A DNA stretch of 44,943 nt from a virus (IMGVR_UViG_3300032282_005983:1-44943); one strand, 5' to 3'. Counted from the first letter of the stretch, positions 24,756 to 33,963 are shown. Made by a program: numbers and translations. Notes: generated by a model not told the origin, from the sequence alone.

Positions 24756-24931
24756 ATAACATTCTTAGTAGAAGATATTGGCTGATAGAAAATTTTGATT
24801 GGTTTTTAACAGAAGCAATTTTTTATAGAGATCATAAAAAATACTTCAATAATAAAAAATACGATATATGGAACTTTGGAGACGCAGAAGGCAGAGCTTT
24901 TGTATTCGGAGATACAGATGCGACTTCCTAA
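24734..24931 (+). CDS. small hypothetical protein
   Basis: 65 residues, aromatic-rich (YWLIENFDWFLTEAIFYRD), no recognised family. It overlaps the HD gene by 22 bp and the primase start by 14 bp, so it is in the middle of a translationally coupled chain. Function unknown. Confidence 0.5.
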   Translation: MDNRTKIDNILSRRYWLIENFDWFLTEAIFYRDHKKYFNNKKYDIWNFGDAEGRAFVFGDTDATS

Positions 24932-26123
24932 TGATCCGAATAAATTTACTTCTCAATTTAAATATGTAGAAATTGCAAGATATTTGACCAACTACTCTAA
25001 AGTAGCAAGGGAGAAAAAGGATGGTAAGTCTCTTCTATTGCCGTGGGAAAAAGTTTCTGAATACGCTGAAAAATACGATAATACTGGGATCTATACGTCG
25101 GTATTTCAGTACAACAGTAACGATATCGATCAAGCAGCATCTCTCGGACCATTATACTTCGATCTCGATTCAAACGATCTTGAAATCTCGTACAGCGAAA
25201 CAGTTAGACTGGTCGAATTTCTTCTATCCAATATCGGAGAAAGTGGAATTAGAGTATATTTTTCAGGTGGGAAAGGGTTTCATGTTGAATGTGAGCCTAT
25301 TGCCCTTGGAGTCAGTACGTCTGATGACCTTGCAAAAGTTTTTAGATTTATTGCAAGAGATATTACGGACAAACTTAAACTCACAAGCACAGATTTCAAT
25401 GTCTATGATGTCCGTAGAATGTGGCGACTCCCGAATAGTAGACATCAACGATCAGGGCTTTTTAAGGTGGAATGCATGCAGTTGCTCAAAGAAGGCGCAA
25501 AACTGGATGATATAATTAAATGGGCTGACAGACCAAGAGAAGTAAACGTGCCAGAGCAAGCGTTTGATTTCAAAGCAAATAAATGGTATAGAGAATACGC
25601 ATACGCGCTTGAAGCATCCCTGGCGGAAAAACCTAATACTCAAGATATATTATCTAGATTCTTAGAGCAAGGTAGTGGCAATGTAAGATCTTTTGAAGAT
25701 ACAGATAAAGTATTTGATAAATTCAAACTATTCAAAAATTGTCCGGTCATAAAAGAACTTCAAAATAAAGCAATTAAAAATCACCATCTTGAGCACTACG
25801 AGAGACTTTTCCTGTGTTCACTTTTAACTTATACACCGGATGCAATTAGATTCCTGCATGAAATTTTATCAGAATGCTCTGACTACAATTGGGAAATATC
25901 TAATTCTCATCTTGATGACTGGATTAAAAGAAGAAAATATGGTATCGGGGGCAGACCATTTACCTGCGAAAAAGCTCAACAAGTGGGAATAGGATGCTCT
26001 GGTTGCGAGAAAGTTGAGCCTAGGAAAAAAGTAGTTCAGTTAAGTACTAATAAGTACATAGAAACGCAAGAGTATAGCTCACCTTCTCCTGTTAGATTCT
26101 GTTATTCAACCAAAAAAACATAA
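24918..26123 (+). CDS. archaeo-eukaryotic-type DNA primase (AEP superfamily)
   Basis: 401 residues. The AEP catalytic core is visible: LYFDLDS (D82, D84) metal site, YFSGGKGFHV (114-123) nucleotide-binding motif, and VYDVRRMWRLPNSRH (D164) the third carboxylate and following basic helix. The C-terminus has Cys in FTCEKAQQVGIGCSGCEK, probably a zinc or Fe-S-like finger. It would make primers for the DnaE-like polymerase. ATG 24918 with GGAG (24908-24911) is preferred over the TTG at 24876. Its DnaG counterpart is not in the window. Confidence 0.85.
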   Translation: MRLPNDPNKFTSQFKYVEIARYLTNYSKVAREKKDGKSLLLPWEKVSEYAEKYDNTGIYTSVFQYNSNDIDQAASLGPLYFDLDSNDLEISYSETVRLVEFLLSNIGESGIRVYFSGGKGFHVECEPIALGVSTSDDLAKVFRFIARDITDKLKLTSTDFNVYDVRRMWRLPNSRHQRSGLFKVECMQLLKEGAKLDDIIKWADRPREVNVPEQAFDFKANKWYREYAYALEASLAEKPNTQDILSRFLEQGSGNVRSFEDTDKVFDKFKLFKNCPVIKELQNKAIKNHHLEHYERLFLCSLLTYTPDAIRFLHEILSECSDYNWEISNSHLDDWIKRRKYGIGGRPFTCEKAQQVGIGCSGCEKVEPRKKVVQLSTNKYIETQEYSSPSPVRFCYSTKKT

Positions 26124-26127
26124 TTTA

Positions 26128-26136
26128 TGGTATAAT
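26128..26136 (+). promoter_or_regulatory. extended -10 promoter
   Basis: TGGTATAAT at 26128-26136 is a TGn-TATAAT extended -10, with no good -35. Transcription would begin near 26143, giving a 22-nt leader with RBS AAGGAG before ATG 26165. Confidence 0.6.
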
Positions 26137-26164
26137 TATAAAAACAACCAAATAAGGAGTTAAA

Positions 26165-26374
26165 ATGTCTGATGAAAATCAAGAAGAAGATAACGTAGTA
26201 GCACTTTGTGTAGATTGTGGAACTACGCAAATAGAACAACAAATGATGAAAGATGTGTTCTTAAACAGCGGTATTAATACTGTCTGTCGTTTTTGTGGCG
26301 GTCCGGTAATTATAACTACAACACCTGAAGTCGAAGGCATTATGCGTAAGCGCCGTGGTGGAGGCTTAATCTAG
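26165..26374 (+). CDS. small zinc-ribbon protein
   Basis: 69 residues with two Cys pairs, CVDCG and CRFCGG, spaced 27 apart as in zinc ribbons, with a basic tail RKRRGG. It has its own promoter and AAGGAG RBS. Its stop shares a CTAG with the stop of the convergent endolysin gene. Likely nucleic-acid or protein binding, perhaps a transcription factor. Confidence 0.7.
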   Translation: MSDENQEEDNVVALCVDCGTTQIEQQMMKDVFLNSGINTVCRFCGGPVIITTTPEVEGIMRKRRGGGLI

Positions 26375-28041
26375 CCGTCGTAAGGCACTTTTAGTTCTGG
26401 TAATAGCTTACCAACTTTTTGGTAATAATTAGGTATATGATAATCACTTACGTCTATATGCATATGAGTTGGCTTACGGTCTTGTGCTATATTTCCGTAC
26501 TGAAAAGGTCCAGAAACGAATCCTGGCTTTAGATCATAAGGTAACGTATTGATAAATGCATCAAGTCTTTGAACTAAATCGACATAGGCATCGTGTGCTT
26601 CTCCTGGCCTTGTCGTCCAGTAGAAAGCGCCCCCGTAGTCGACATGACCGAGACACATGAAATCTATTGCAGTTCCAGCCTCATGCGGAGTGCCATAAGT
26701 TTTTTGCCATTGAGTTCTATCCCTTATATCTTGTTGACCACACGCTCCTGCAAATTTGTCCCATATCCATCCTAATTCCATAGAGATATATAAAAAGTTA
26801 ATCAAAGAGGGATAAACAAAAGTTCTTGGATACTTAACGTATTGAGGATAATGTATTTTTGCATATGTGCTTTGGGGATGTCCAACAGTAAATTCCCGAT
26901 ATATACCTGACGGTCTATTGCCATTTTCGGTGCTATAACTATAATTATGTCTTGATCCCCATACTTGTTTTTTTGTTGCCCACATGTTTGGATGATCTCT
27001 TAGCATCCTGTAAGCGTTGTATATATGTTGATACGAATCAACAAAACTAGTCGCATGTATATCGCTTATATCCGTCCAGTCTACATCTACCCAATTAGTA
27101 GGTGCTGGTCTTGTGGACGGCTGACTCAATGGTAACTTTAGGGAAACTGGGTCTGTAGATGTTGGGTCACGAGGAGAAGACTTTTCTAAAGGCCATATAT
27201 TTCTTTTAACCATATTAAAACCTTCAAAATTTACCGCATGCCACGTTTCTGAGTCTACTATTCCGGTCTCTTCTAGTCCATAATGGTTTTGTAAGCTTTT
27301 CACTGCATCTTCTGTTTTTCTATCATAAACACCAGTCATTTGAACTTGACGACTTGAAGAAAATCTTTTATTATAAAAAATTATTGACTGTAAATAAGTT
27401 ACACTAGTCGAATTATTATTATAACCAAACTGCAAAGTAGGCCTTACTCCGTTAAAAGTAAATTTAGCAAATCTACCTTTACGAAGATTAATTGTATTCC
27501 ATCTGATTGAATCAGTGAAAAATTTTACTTTCTTTGGAACTTGATCACCAGTCTTATAGACAATATGCCAAGGTTGTTCTGGGTCTTCAAAACCAAATCC
27601 AAATTGTTCCAGATTTTTGGCAACCCATTTCCATTCATCTGAATCTACTTCTTGAAGCAGTGTTAAATTACTTGGAGAAATATATTCTCCATGCAGTAAA
27701 CCCAAATCTATAGCCAGTCCCCACCCATGAGACGACAATCCAGCTTCAGCTATATCAAAAGCTCTAGGAATTCCATCAGATGGAGTTGCTAATTCTGTCG
27801 ATCTGTATAGTTGAAGTTCTGTTTGTTGATCTAATGTCCTATAGAAATCTATGCCCCCCAAATATATATCCGCTATTGAGCTAGCGTAATGACAAAATGC
27901 CCCCCAAGCATTGAAGGCGCACTTAAGGAGTGACGAATCAAAAGTGTTAACCAAAATTTTTGATGGTAATAAACCATTTTTTTGTTTGTGAAGTACCTTT
28001 GGAAGGATTATTTTTTTTGCAATGCTTGGATGAGAAAACAT
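26371..28041 (-). CDS. endolysin: M15 peptidase, peptidoglycan-binding domain, second M15-like domain
   Basis: 556 residues, encoded on the minus strand. N-terminal M15 VanY-like domain: SSHGWGLAID (103-112) and PWHIVYKTG (157-165) hold the zinc ligands. A peptidoglycan-binding 1 domain follows near 230-275 (GVYDRKTEDAVKSLQNHYGL). The C-terminal part contains another M15-like set: HEAGTAIDF and THMHIDVSD near residues 455 and 533. It would cleave D-Ala-containing peptide crosslinks. RBS AAGGTGG. Its minus orientation among plus genes suggests separate late expression. Confidence 0.82.
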   Translation of the reverse strand: MFSHPSIAKKIILPKVLHKQKNGLLPSKILVNTFDSSLLKCAFNAWGAFCHYASSIADIYLGGIDFYRTLDQQTELQLYRSTELATPSDGIPRAFDIAEAGLSSHGWGLAIDLGLLHGEYISPSNLTLLQEVDSDEWKWVAKNLEQFGFGFEDPEQPWHIVYKTGDQVPKKVKFFTDSIRWNTINLRKGRFAKFTFNGVRPTLQFGYNNNSTSVTYLQSIIFYNKRFSSSRQVQMTGVYDRKTEDAVKSLQNHYGLEETGIVDSETWHAVNFEGFNMVKRNIWPLEKSSPRDPTSTDPVSLKLPLSQPSTRPAPTNWVDVDWTDISDIHATSFVDSYQHIYNAYRMLRDHPNMWATKKQVWGSRHNYSYSTENGNRPSGIYREFTVGHPQSTYAKIHYPQYVKYPRTFVYPSLINFLYISMELGWIWDKFAGACGQQDIRDRTQWQKTYGTPHEAGTAIDFMCLGHVDYGGAFYWTTRPGEAHDAYVDLVQRLDAFINTLPYDLKPGFVSGPFQYGNIAQDRKPTHMHIDVSDYHIPNYYQKVGKLLPELKVPYDG

Positions 28042-28077
28042 TTGACCACCTTGCTGGGATTCGAAGCAACCTTACGA

Positions 28078-28083
28078 TATAAT
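28078..28083 (+). promoter_or_regulatory. -10 element of the polymerase operon promoter
   Basis: TATAAT at 28078-28083, within ACGATATAATAG, identical over its core to the promoter at 7619-7628. There is no good -35 at 17 bp (TTGCTG at 28051-28056 is 21 bp upstream). Leader of about 26 nt to ATG 28116. Confidence 0.5.
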
Positions 28084-28115
28084 AGTACTTCAACTACTGA
28101 TAAAGGATGAATTTA

Positions 28116-28442
28116 ATGTCTATAACGTTTAACGACTACCAAGAATTTACTTCAACCACAAGGGTATATAAGGATAAGATTATTTATCCAGCGCTAGGAT
28201 TATCTGGTGAGGCTGGAGAGGTAGCAGAAAAGATCAAGAAATTATTACGAGATCATGACGGAAATATTACGCCCGAGTATGCAGCGGAAGTAGCTAAAGA
28301 AATAGGTGACGTATTATGGTATTGCGCTGCATTATCTGCTGATATAGGTTATTCATTAGGCGATATAGCAGAGATAAATGTACAGAAATTAACAAAACGT
28401 AAAGAAGAGAATAAGATTCATGGCTCTGGAGACAATAGATAG
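28116..28442 (+). CDS. MazG-like nucleotide pyrophosphohydrolase
   Basis: 108 residues. LGLSGEAGEVAEKIKK and AKEIGDVLWYCAALSADIG give the E-x2-E and E-x2-D metal sites of the all-alpha MazG fold. It hydrolyses nucleoside triphosphates to monophosphates, sometimes ppGpp, which may limit host stress signalling or recycle nucleotides. ATG 28116 follows AAAGGATGA; the in-frame ATG 28107 would lie in the RBS. Confidence 0.85.
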   Translation: MSITFNDYQEFTSTTRVYKDKIIYPALGLSGEAGEVAEKIKKLLRDHDGNITPEYAAEVAKEIGDVLWYCAALSADIGYSLGDIAEINVQKLTKRKEENKIHGSGDNR

Positions 28443-28445
28443 TTG

Positions 28446-31400
28446 ATGACAAAACAATATGTTAACTGGCACGCGCATAGTTATGGATCACTGCTTGACG
28501 GGGCTTCTAGGCCAGAAGAATACTTCCAAAGAGCTATAGAAATTGGCTGCCCTGCAGCAACTTTTACTGATCATGGAAATGTACATATTCTCCTAGATGC
28601 ATATGAGAGAGCAAAAAGTGTTGGTCTAAAATTTCTTCCTGGAGAAGAATTCTACCAAGCAAGAAAGACTCGTTTTGATAGAGACCCAGAGGAAAGAGCT
28701 GGTAAAGCTACTTCTGAATGGGACCAAAGAGGCCCTTATCACCTTGGCGTCATAGCATATAATAATGCTGGATATCACAATCTTATAAAGCTATCTTCTA
28801 GGGCTTACCTAGAAGGATATTTCGTTAAACCTCGAATAGACCACGAATTATTAGCTCAACATTCTGATGGATTAGTTTTGCTTTCTGGTTGTTTGTCAGG
28901 AGAAGTACAACAAGCATTATCTAGAGGTGATTTTGATTTTGCTTTGAATACAGCAGCGAAAATGCAAGACATAGTTGGCAAGGGTAATTATTTTATTGAA
29001 ATGCAAGACCATGGCATTGAAGAAGAGTTAAAAAACCATGAGGGTTTGAAGAGAATAGCTAAGATGATCAATGCACCAATTATTGCGTCTTGCGATTCTC
29101 ACTATACTCATAAAGATAGTGCTTATTATCATGACGCGATGCTATGCATTAATACTGGTTCTCGTATTCATGATGAAAATAGATTTAAATTTTCTGGTGA
29201 CCATTTTTATCTAAAGTCCTATGATGAGATGTTGAAACTATTTCCAGCAGAATATCTAGATAATACTCTATTAATTTATGACAAATATGATTTAAATCTT
29301 AAGTTTGATGAGTATCATTTCCCGCAGTTCAAAATACCATCTAATCAATCTGTAGACGAATATTTCAATGAGATGGTTTATTTAGGTGCTCAGATGAGAT
29401 ATGGATGTGATTGGAAAAACAATACATCAATAGTCGAACGACTAGAGTATGAAATGGGAGTCATTAAACAGATGGGATTTCCTAATTACTTCTTAGTGGT
29501 TGCAGATATAGTCAATTGGGCTAAGAAAAATGGAATACTCGTAGGGCCAGGAAGAGGTTCTGCTGCGGGGTCTTTAGTTTCTTTTGTCTTGAAGATAACA
29601 GAAGTAGACCCATTAAAGTATGGTTTACCATTCGAAAGATTCCTTGTTCCAGGAAGAAAGTCGATGCCTGACATCGATCTAGATATAGATGATAGATTCA
29701 GAGAAGACGTAATTGCTTATACCCGCCAAAAATATGGGCATGATCATACTGCACAAATCTGTACATTCTCTGAAATGGGTGCTAAAAAGGCAGTTAGAGA
29801 TGTTGCAAGAGTGCTGAATTATCCATATGACCTTGGTGACAGAATCAGTAAAGCAATGCCACCAGCATTATTCGGAGTTACAAAAACCCTAGACGAATGT
29901 TTGGAGACCTCAGAATTCAGAGCGCTTTATGATGCAGACAAAGACGTTCAAACTGTCGTAGATACAGCAAAGCAAATCGAAGGACTATGGAGAGATTCTG
30001 GCATCCATGCCGCAGGTTTAATCGTAGCTGATAGGCCTATTACTGACTATATACCCGTTATGCAAAAGGGTGTAGATGCCCCCATAGTTAGTCAATGGGA
30101 TATGCATAAGGTAGAAAAATGTGGGCTTTTAAAGATTGATTTCTTAGGCTTAAGAAACCTATCTATTATTGGCATGTGCATGGAAAATATTAAAGAAACT
30201 TTAGATGTAGACATAAAGAATCCATACGACTTAATAGATGACAAAGATCAAAAGACTTTTGACGCTTTGTCAAGAGGAGAAAATATTGGCGTTTTTCAGT
30301 TGGAGTCATCTGGTATTCGTGAATTACTCGTAGGCGTAAAGCCAGAAGACATGCAAGAGATAAGCGCTATTCTAGCTCTTTATCGACCTGGTCCAATGGG
30401 TTCTAATGTTCATAATGAATACGTTGCTAGAAAGTATAAGAAAAAGCCTATTACATATTTACATCCTTCATTAAAGAATATATTAAATGATACGTATGGC
30501 CTACTTCTTTATCAAGAGCAACTACTGAAGATAGCTACAAGTGTTGCAGGATTCACTTCCGCGGAGGCTGACGACTTAAGAAAGGCTGTAGGCAAGAAAA
30601 ACATGGAGCAGATGACTAAACAAAAAGTTAAGTTTATCAGCGGCTGTATATCGCATTCAAATCTTCCTAAAGATATAGCAACTAAATTATTCAACGAGAT
30701 TGAACACCACGCCTCCTATAGCTTTTCGCTCAACCATGCCGTTAGCTATGCATTCACTTCGTATGTGACCTCTTATCTCCGTACTCATTATCCAGCGCAG
30801 TATATGGCAGCTGCTTTATCGACAGTACAAGACAATAAGCAAAGACTTCAATTGTACCTAAATGAATGTAAGCGACTTGGAATATCTGTACTTCCGCCAT
30901 CGGTTAACTACTCTGACTATGATTTTAAGTTAAAGTCTAATAATGAAATTGTTTATGGCTTCAGTGCTATCAAAGGCATTGGAGAAACTATAACAAATCA
31001 GATGATTAGTTCCAGATCTAGAAAGTATGAGAATATATTTGATTTTATGAGATCTGTTGACAACTCAATTCTCAACAAAAAGATATTAGAACACTTCACT
31101 TCAGCGGGATGTTTTGACGATCTTCTAGAAAATTCAGTTTTTGATTTTGAAGATATAAATAGAGGTAAACGTCTACAGGTTCTTTATTCTGAGTCAGAAG
31201 AATTAGGAGTGTTCTTAAGTGATCATCCGTTCAACGAAATAGATGATCTTATTCAGAATAAAGTTACACATGTCACCAAGGATCTGTACGAAATGACAAG
31301 CGGTCAAATGATCAGAATAGCTGGTGTAGTTGTCGATTTCGAAAGAAAGATCACTAGATCAGGCAAAAAGATGTACAAGATGCGGCTAGAAGACCTTCAT

Positions 31401-31784
31401 GGCTCTATAGCTGTAGACATAATGCCGACTCAAGCGGAAAAGATGCCTGATCAACCGTTCGCTAAAGGTGAAATTATTGTCGTCTACGGTCGACTTGATA
31501 GGTTTAGTGATGATGAAAATGCTAGTGTTAATATAATCTTTAGTGAAGCTGAAAAAATAAATACAGACTTTCTTACTGGCGGTAGACCTATAATATTGAA
31601 AACAAATAAACAATTATCATTTGACAATATAAGTAAAATAAATGATATAATTCATTCTACAAAAGGTAATTCTCCTGTTTTTTTGGAGTTTGATGATAAT
31701 GGAAATGAAGTACGAATTAAATTTAATGATCTTACTTCGAAAGATATAGAAGACAAATTAAAATTTCTAATAGGAGTTATTTAA
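28446..31784 (+). CDS. dnaE: C-family DNA polymerase (DnaE-like alpha subunit)
   Basis: 1112 residues, the replicative polymerase. PHP domain: NWHAHSYGSLLDGA (7-20), FTDHGN (40-45) and SCDSHY. Palm: GPGRGSAAGS (367-376), PDIDLDID (408-415) with two catalytic Asp, and KIDFLGLRNL with the third. An OB domain is seen near IRIAGVVVDFERKITRSG. PHP is close to complete, though HxHT has become HAHS. Length near that of cellular DnaE (about 1160). Start ATG 28446, directly after the MazG stop; a TTG at 28443 is possible. Confidence 0.95.
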   Translation: MTKQYVNWHAHSYGSLLDGASRPEEYFQRAIEIGCPAATFTDHGNVHILLDAYERAKSVGLKFLPGEEFYQARKTRFDRDPEERAGKATSEWDQRGPYHLGVIAYNNAGYHNLIKLSSRAYLEGYFVKPRIDHELLAQHSDGLVLLSGCLSGEVQQALSRGDFDFALNTAAKMQDIVGKGNYFIEMQDHGIEEELKNHEGLKRIAKMINAPIIASCDSHYTHKDSAYYHDAMLCINTGSRIHDENRFKFSGDHFYLKSYDEMLKLFPAEYLDNTLLIYDKYDLNLKFDEYHFPQFKIPSNQSVDEYFNEMVYLGAQMRYGCDWKNNTSIVERLEYEMGVIKQMGFPNYFLVVADIVNWAKKNGILVGPGRGSAAGSLVSFVLKITEVDPLKYGLPFERFLVPGRKSMPDIDLDIDDRFREDVIAYTRQKYGHDHTAQICTFSEMGAKKAVRDVARVLNYPYDLGDRISKAMPPALFGVTKTLDECLETSEFRALYDADKDVQTVVDTAKQIEGLWRDSGIHAAGLIVADRPITDYIPVMQKGVDAPIVSQWDMHKVEKCGLLKIDFLGLRNLSIIGMCMENIKETLDVDIKNPYDLIDDKDQKTFDALSRGENIGVFQLESSGIRELLVGVKPEDMQEISAILALYRPGPMGSNVHNEYVARKYKKKPITYLHPSLKNILNDTYGLLLYQEQLLKIATSVAGFTSAEADDLRKAVGKKNMEQMTKQKVKFISGCISHSNLPKDIATKLFNEIEHHASYSFSLNHAVSYAFTSYVTSYLRTHYPAQYMAAALSTVQDNKQRLQLYLNECKRLGISVLPPSVNYSDYDFKLKSNNEIVYGFSAIKGIGETITNQMISSRSRKYENIFDFMRSVDNSILNKKILEHFTSAGCFDDLLENSVFDFEDINRGKRLQVLYSESEELGVFLSDHPFNEIDDLIQNKVTHVTKDLYEMTSGQMIRIAGVVVDFERKITRSGKKMYKMRLEDLHGSIAVDIMPTQAEKMPDQPFAKGEIIVVYGRLDRFSDDENASVNIIFSEAEKINTDFLTGGRPIILKTNKQLSFDNISKINDIIHSTKGNSPVFLEFDDNGNEVRIKFNDLTSKDIEDKLKFLIGVI

Positions 31785-32189
31785 ATGGCAGCACCTGGTT
31801 CTTACGCAAATCCATCACACAAGTATTGTTGGGAAACCTGCAAAGCATGCTTTAGATGCGCCAATAAGGGCTGTAAAGCCTCGTGCAACTCGTGTAGCGG
31901 TAGGCATGATCCATTCGGTCACGTAGATGCGGATATAGATGACTATTGCGACTGCAAGAATGGCGTATTGAGATGGAGAACTCAAAAGGGTCAATTAGTT
32001 GTATCTAGGTATAAAAAGGACCCTTTCCAGGGTAAGGTCACCATGGAAAAAGAAACCCAAGACCAGAGAGATTGGGACCAATATCTCAGAGATATGAGAG
32101 AAAAACTAGATAATCCTACCTGGGATCCAGTTTCTATAGAAGATGAAAATCCATTTTCAAAGCATTTTAAGGTACTAGATACAGAATGA
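31785..32189 (+). CDS. Cys-rich metal-binding hypothetical protein
   Basis: 134 residues; the first 60 hold ten Cys spaced as CWETCKACFRCANKGCKASC, then SCSG and CDC, suggesting several metal clusters. The C-terminal half is charged and helical. AGGAG (31769-31774) precedes the ATG, directly after the polymerase stop. No family recognised. Overlaps the following gene as ATGA. Confidence 0.7.
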   Translation: MAAPGSYANPSHKYCWETCKACFRCANKGCKASCNSCSGRHDPFGHVDADIDDYCDCKNGVLRWRTQKGQLVVSRYKKDPFQGKVTMEKETQDQRDWDQYLRDMREKLDNPTWDPVSIEDENPFSKHFKVLDTE

Positions 32190-32386
32190 TAGCATCTTTT
32201 ATAGAGACTTGGGACGCAGAAGGAGATCTCTCTTGCTCTATCTACAGAAAGCATGACGACTCATTAACGGTCTGGGTAAAACTTGGTATCTCTGTCTTTG
32301 AAGTACCTCATAATCTTTTCGGTAATTTATCAGAACTTATAAACTTTATAGAAAAAAGATTAAAGGAGATTGAAAGTGAACGGTAA
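32186..32386 (+). CDS. small hypothetical protein
   Basis: 66 residues (MIASFIETWDAEGDLSCSIY...INFIEKRLKEIESER). Alternating strands then a C-terminal helix. No recognised family. Starts in ATGA overlap with the Cys-rich gene. Confidence 0.6.
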   Translation: MIASFIETWDAEGDLSCSIYRKHDDSLTVWVKLGISVFEVPHNLFGNLSELINFIEKRLKEIESER

Positions 32387-32606
32387 AGATTGGCAATATC
32401 AGGGCGATGATTTCATGGAGATAGGTGACACTGGATTGGTTCCTATTAAGGACGGTTGGTTCTACAACAAGAATACACGAGAATCAATCGATCCAAATGG
32501 AGTCATATACAATGAGGATGGCGAAGTAGTTTACGATCCTAGCCTGGAAAACAACGACTATGAGCAACCGTATGGAGACAACGACTATGAGTGGTACCAT
32601 AAGTAA
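32376..32606 (+). CDS. small acidic aromatic-rich hypothetical protein, GTG start
   Basis: 76 residues, with many Tyr, Trp, Asp and Asn (GWFYNKNTRE, DYEQPYGDNDYEWYHK). GTG 32376 is chosen because AAAGGAG (32362-32368) is 7 bp upstream; a TTG at 32370 would be only 1 bp away. Unknown function. Confidence 0.6.
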   Translation: MNGKDWQYQGDDFMEIGDTGLVPIKDGWFYNKNTRESIDPNGVIYNEDGEVVYDPSLENNDYEQPYGDNDYEWYHK

Positions 32607-32991
32607 AAAACAGAGTGCAAACTTGGAAATACCTAGGAGTATTCAGGTAGGACCATTCAAGATAGATATAAAATTAGTCGATAAGCCAGAAAAAATGCAG
32701 GCTTTAATTAAGACAACTGATAGAAATCCCGAAAAGCATGACGATGATGATGACTACCATTTGAACGGACTGTACGATGCTGATAAGCAAGCTATATATA
32801 TAGATCAACATCAAGCACCGGGTATGATGGCAGAAACGCTTTTTCATGAAATGTTACATGCGATATGGGGTGTAGTGGGTGGTTGGTCTTCTGAAATAGA
32901 CGAAGAAAGAGTAGTATCAATGATGTCAGCAACAATTCTTGACACCTTAAAACGTAATGAAGACCTAGGAAGGTATTTTTTAAATTCATGA
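32587..32991 (+). CDS. HExxH zinc metallopeptidase-like protein
   Basis: 134 residues. LFHEMLHAIWG (H87-E88-x2-H91) is a zincin motif. A preceding GLYDADKQAIYID strand matches phage proteins of the ImmA/IrrE-like or small zincin kind, with a third ligand perhaps in the helix EIDEERVVSMMS. Substrate unknown. ATG 32587 follows GGAGAC; ATG 32560 gives a longer version. ATGA overlap with the next gene. Confidence 0.7.
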   Translation: MSGTISKKQSANLEIPRSIQVGPFKIDIKLVDKPEKMQALIKTTDRNPEKHDDDDDYHLNGLYDADKQAIYIDQHQAPGMMAETLFHEMLHAIWGVVGGWSSEIDEERVVSMMSATILDTLKRNEDLGRYFLNS

Positions 32992-33782
32992 TCAAGTTAG
33001 AAAAAGATATTCACCCATTAGAGAGTTTATCTCTACAAGACTTTAGTTACTCTAGGCTTTCTACGTTTATAGAATGTTCATTAAAATACTATTATTCCTA
33101 TATAATAAAAGAGCCACAAGAATTCGGCCATGCTGCGACGTTGGGAAATATAATTCATAAAGCTTTAGAAATCACCATAGAAGACGGGCAGGCAATAGAT
33201 TTATCAGAACTACTGATGAACTACAAAGCTGCTCGTTTTGAGTATGATCATTTAAATGAAATTCCTGACACAATGATAGAAAATGGCGAAGCCATGCTAA
33301 GGGATTATGTTGTTATAAATTCTGGAGAGCAAAAAGTCTTCGCTAAAGAGCTTGCCTTTTCTTTCGTCTTAAATCACGCCAGATTTAATGGATACATAGA
33401 TTACGTTGCTGTCTACGAAGACTATGTGCATGTTAGGGATTACAAAAGCGGTGCAAGAGAAGTCGCAGCAAAAAACGTACCTAATGATCTACAATTGGGC
33501 ATCTATAGCCTATATATGAAGTACCTATACCCAGATAAAGATATATACGCTGAATTATATTACTTAAAGTCAGGTAGGCTAAAAGGCCACCGTTTTTCTG
33601 ACGATGACCTTTTAGCCGTTGAATCTAAGTTAAATGATTTATCTGAATTAGTTTTGACTACTGATAATTTTACACCAACTGCTGATGAGTCTAAGTGTAA
33701 TTGGTGTTCTTACGCTAAGAACGGAGTATGTTCTATCGGCCAGCAAAGACTACGTCGTCGTAGTCCAGGCTATTCTCGTTGA
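32988..33782 (+). CDS. Cas4/RecB-like PD-(D/E)XK nuclease with Fe-S Cys
   Basis: 264 residues. H57 (LGNIIHKAL), E121, GYIDYV (D138), VRDYKSG (D151, K153) and LQLGIYSLY (Q169) form a complete RecB-family active site. C30, C237, C240 and C248 are the four Cys of an AddB/Cas4-type cluster. It would process DNA ends for recombination or degrade DNA. Its paralogue at 23121 lacks the D-x-K. Coupled by ATGA to the metallopeptidase gene. Confidence 0.85.
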   Translation: MIKLEKDIHPLESLSLQDFSYSRLSTFIECSLKYYYSYIIKEPQEFGHAATLGNIIHKALEITIEDGQAIDLSELLMNYKAARFEYDHLNEIPDTMIENGEAMLRDYVVINSGEQKVFAKELAFSFVLNHARFNGYIDYVAVYEDYVHVRDYKSGAREVAAKNVPNDLQLGIYSLYMKYLYPDKDIYAELYYLKSGRLKGHRFSDDDLLAVESKLNDLSELVLTTDNFTPTADESKCNWCSYAKNGVCSIGQQRLRRRSPGYSR

Positions 33783-33963
33783 TACCGACTGAAAAACTAG
33801 GGTTAATTGCCTCGGTAGAGGAAGGAATGTCGATATAAGCAATGCCGTAAGCAGTGCTTGGGTCTACATCTGCATCGACTAGCGTGCAAAAGACTTCATC
33901 ATTGATGCTGGTGAATGTTTCCGTGATTAGGTTGTTGAGTGTGTTGTATGTGTTGTTTGTCAT
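33733..33963 (-). CDS. hypothetical protein on minus strand, possibly leaderless
   Basis: 76 residues from ATG 33963 (MTNNTYNTLNNLITETF...). It occupies the otherwise empty stretch between two plus-strand genes and overlaps the 3' end of the RecB-like gene by 50 bp in a tail-to-tail arrangement. A minus-strand promoter ends 7 bp before the ATG and no RBS is seen. The base composition is more GC-rich than around it. Function unknown; coding status moderate. Confidence 0.45.
   Translation of the reverse strand: MTNNTYNTLNNLITETFTSINDEVFCTLVDADVDPSTAYGIAYIDIPSSTEAINPSFSVGINENSLDYDDVVFAGR

Noticed and set aside
25021-25515. Long plus-strand frame inside the primase gene
   Set aside because: Alternative frame of the primase, which carries the complete AEP motifs; the shadow has no RBS or motif.
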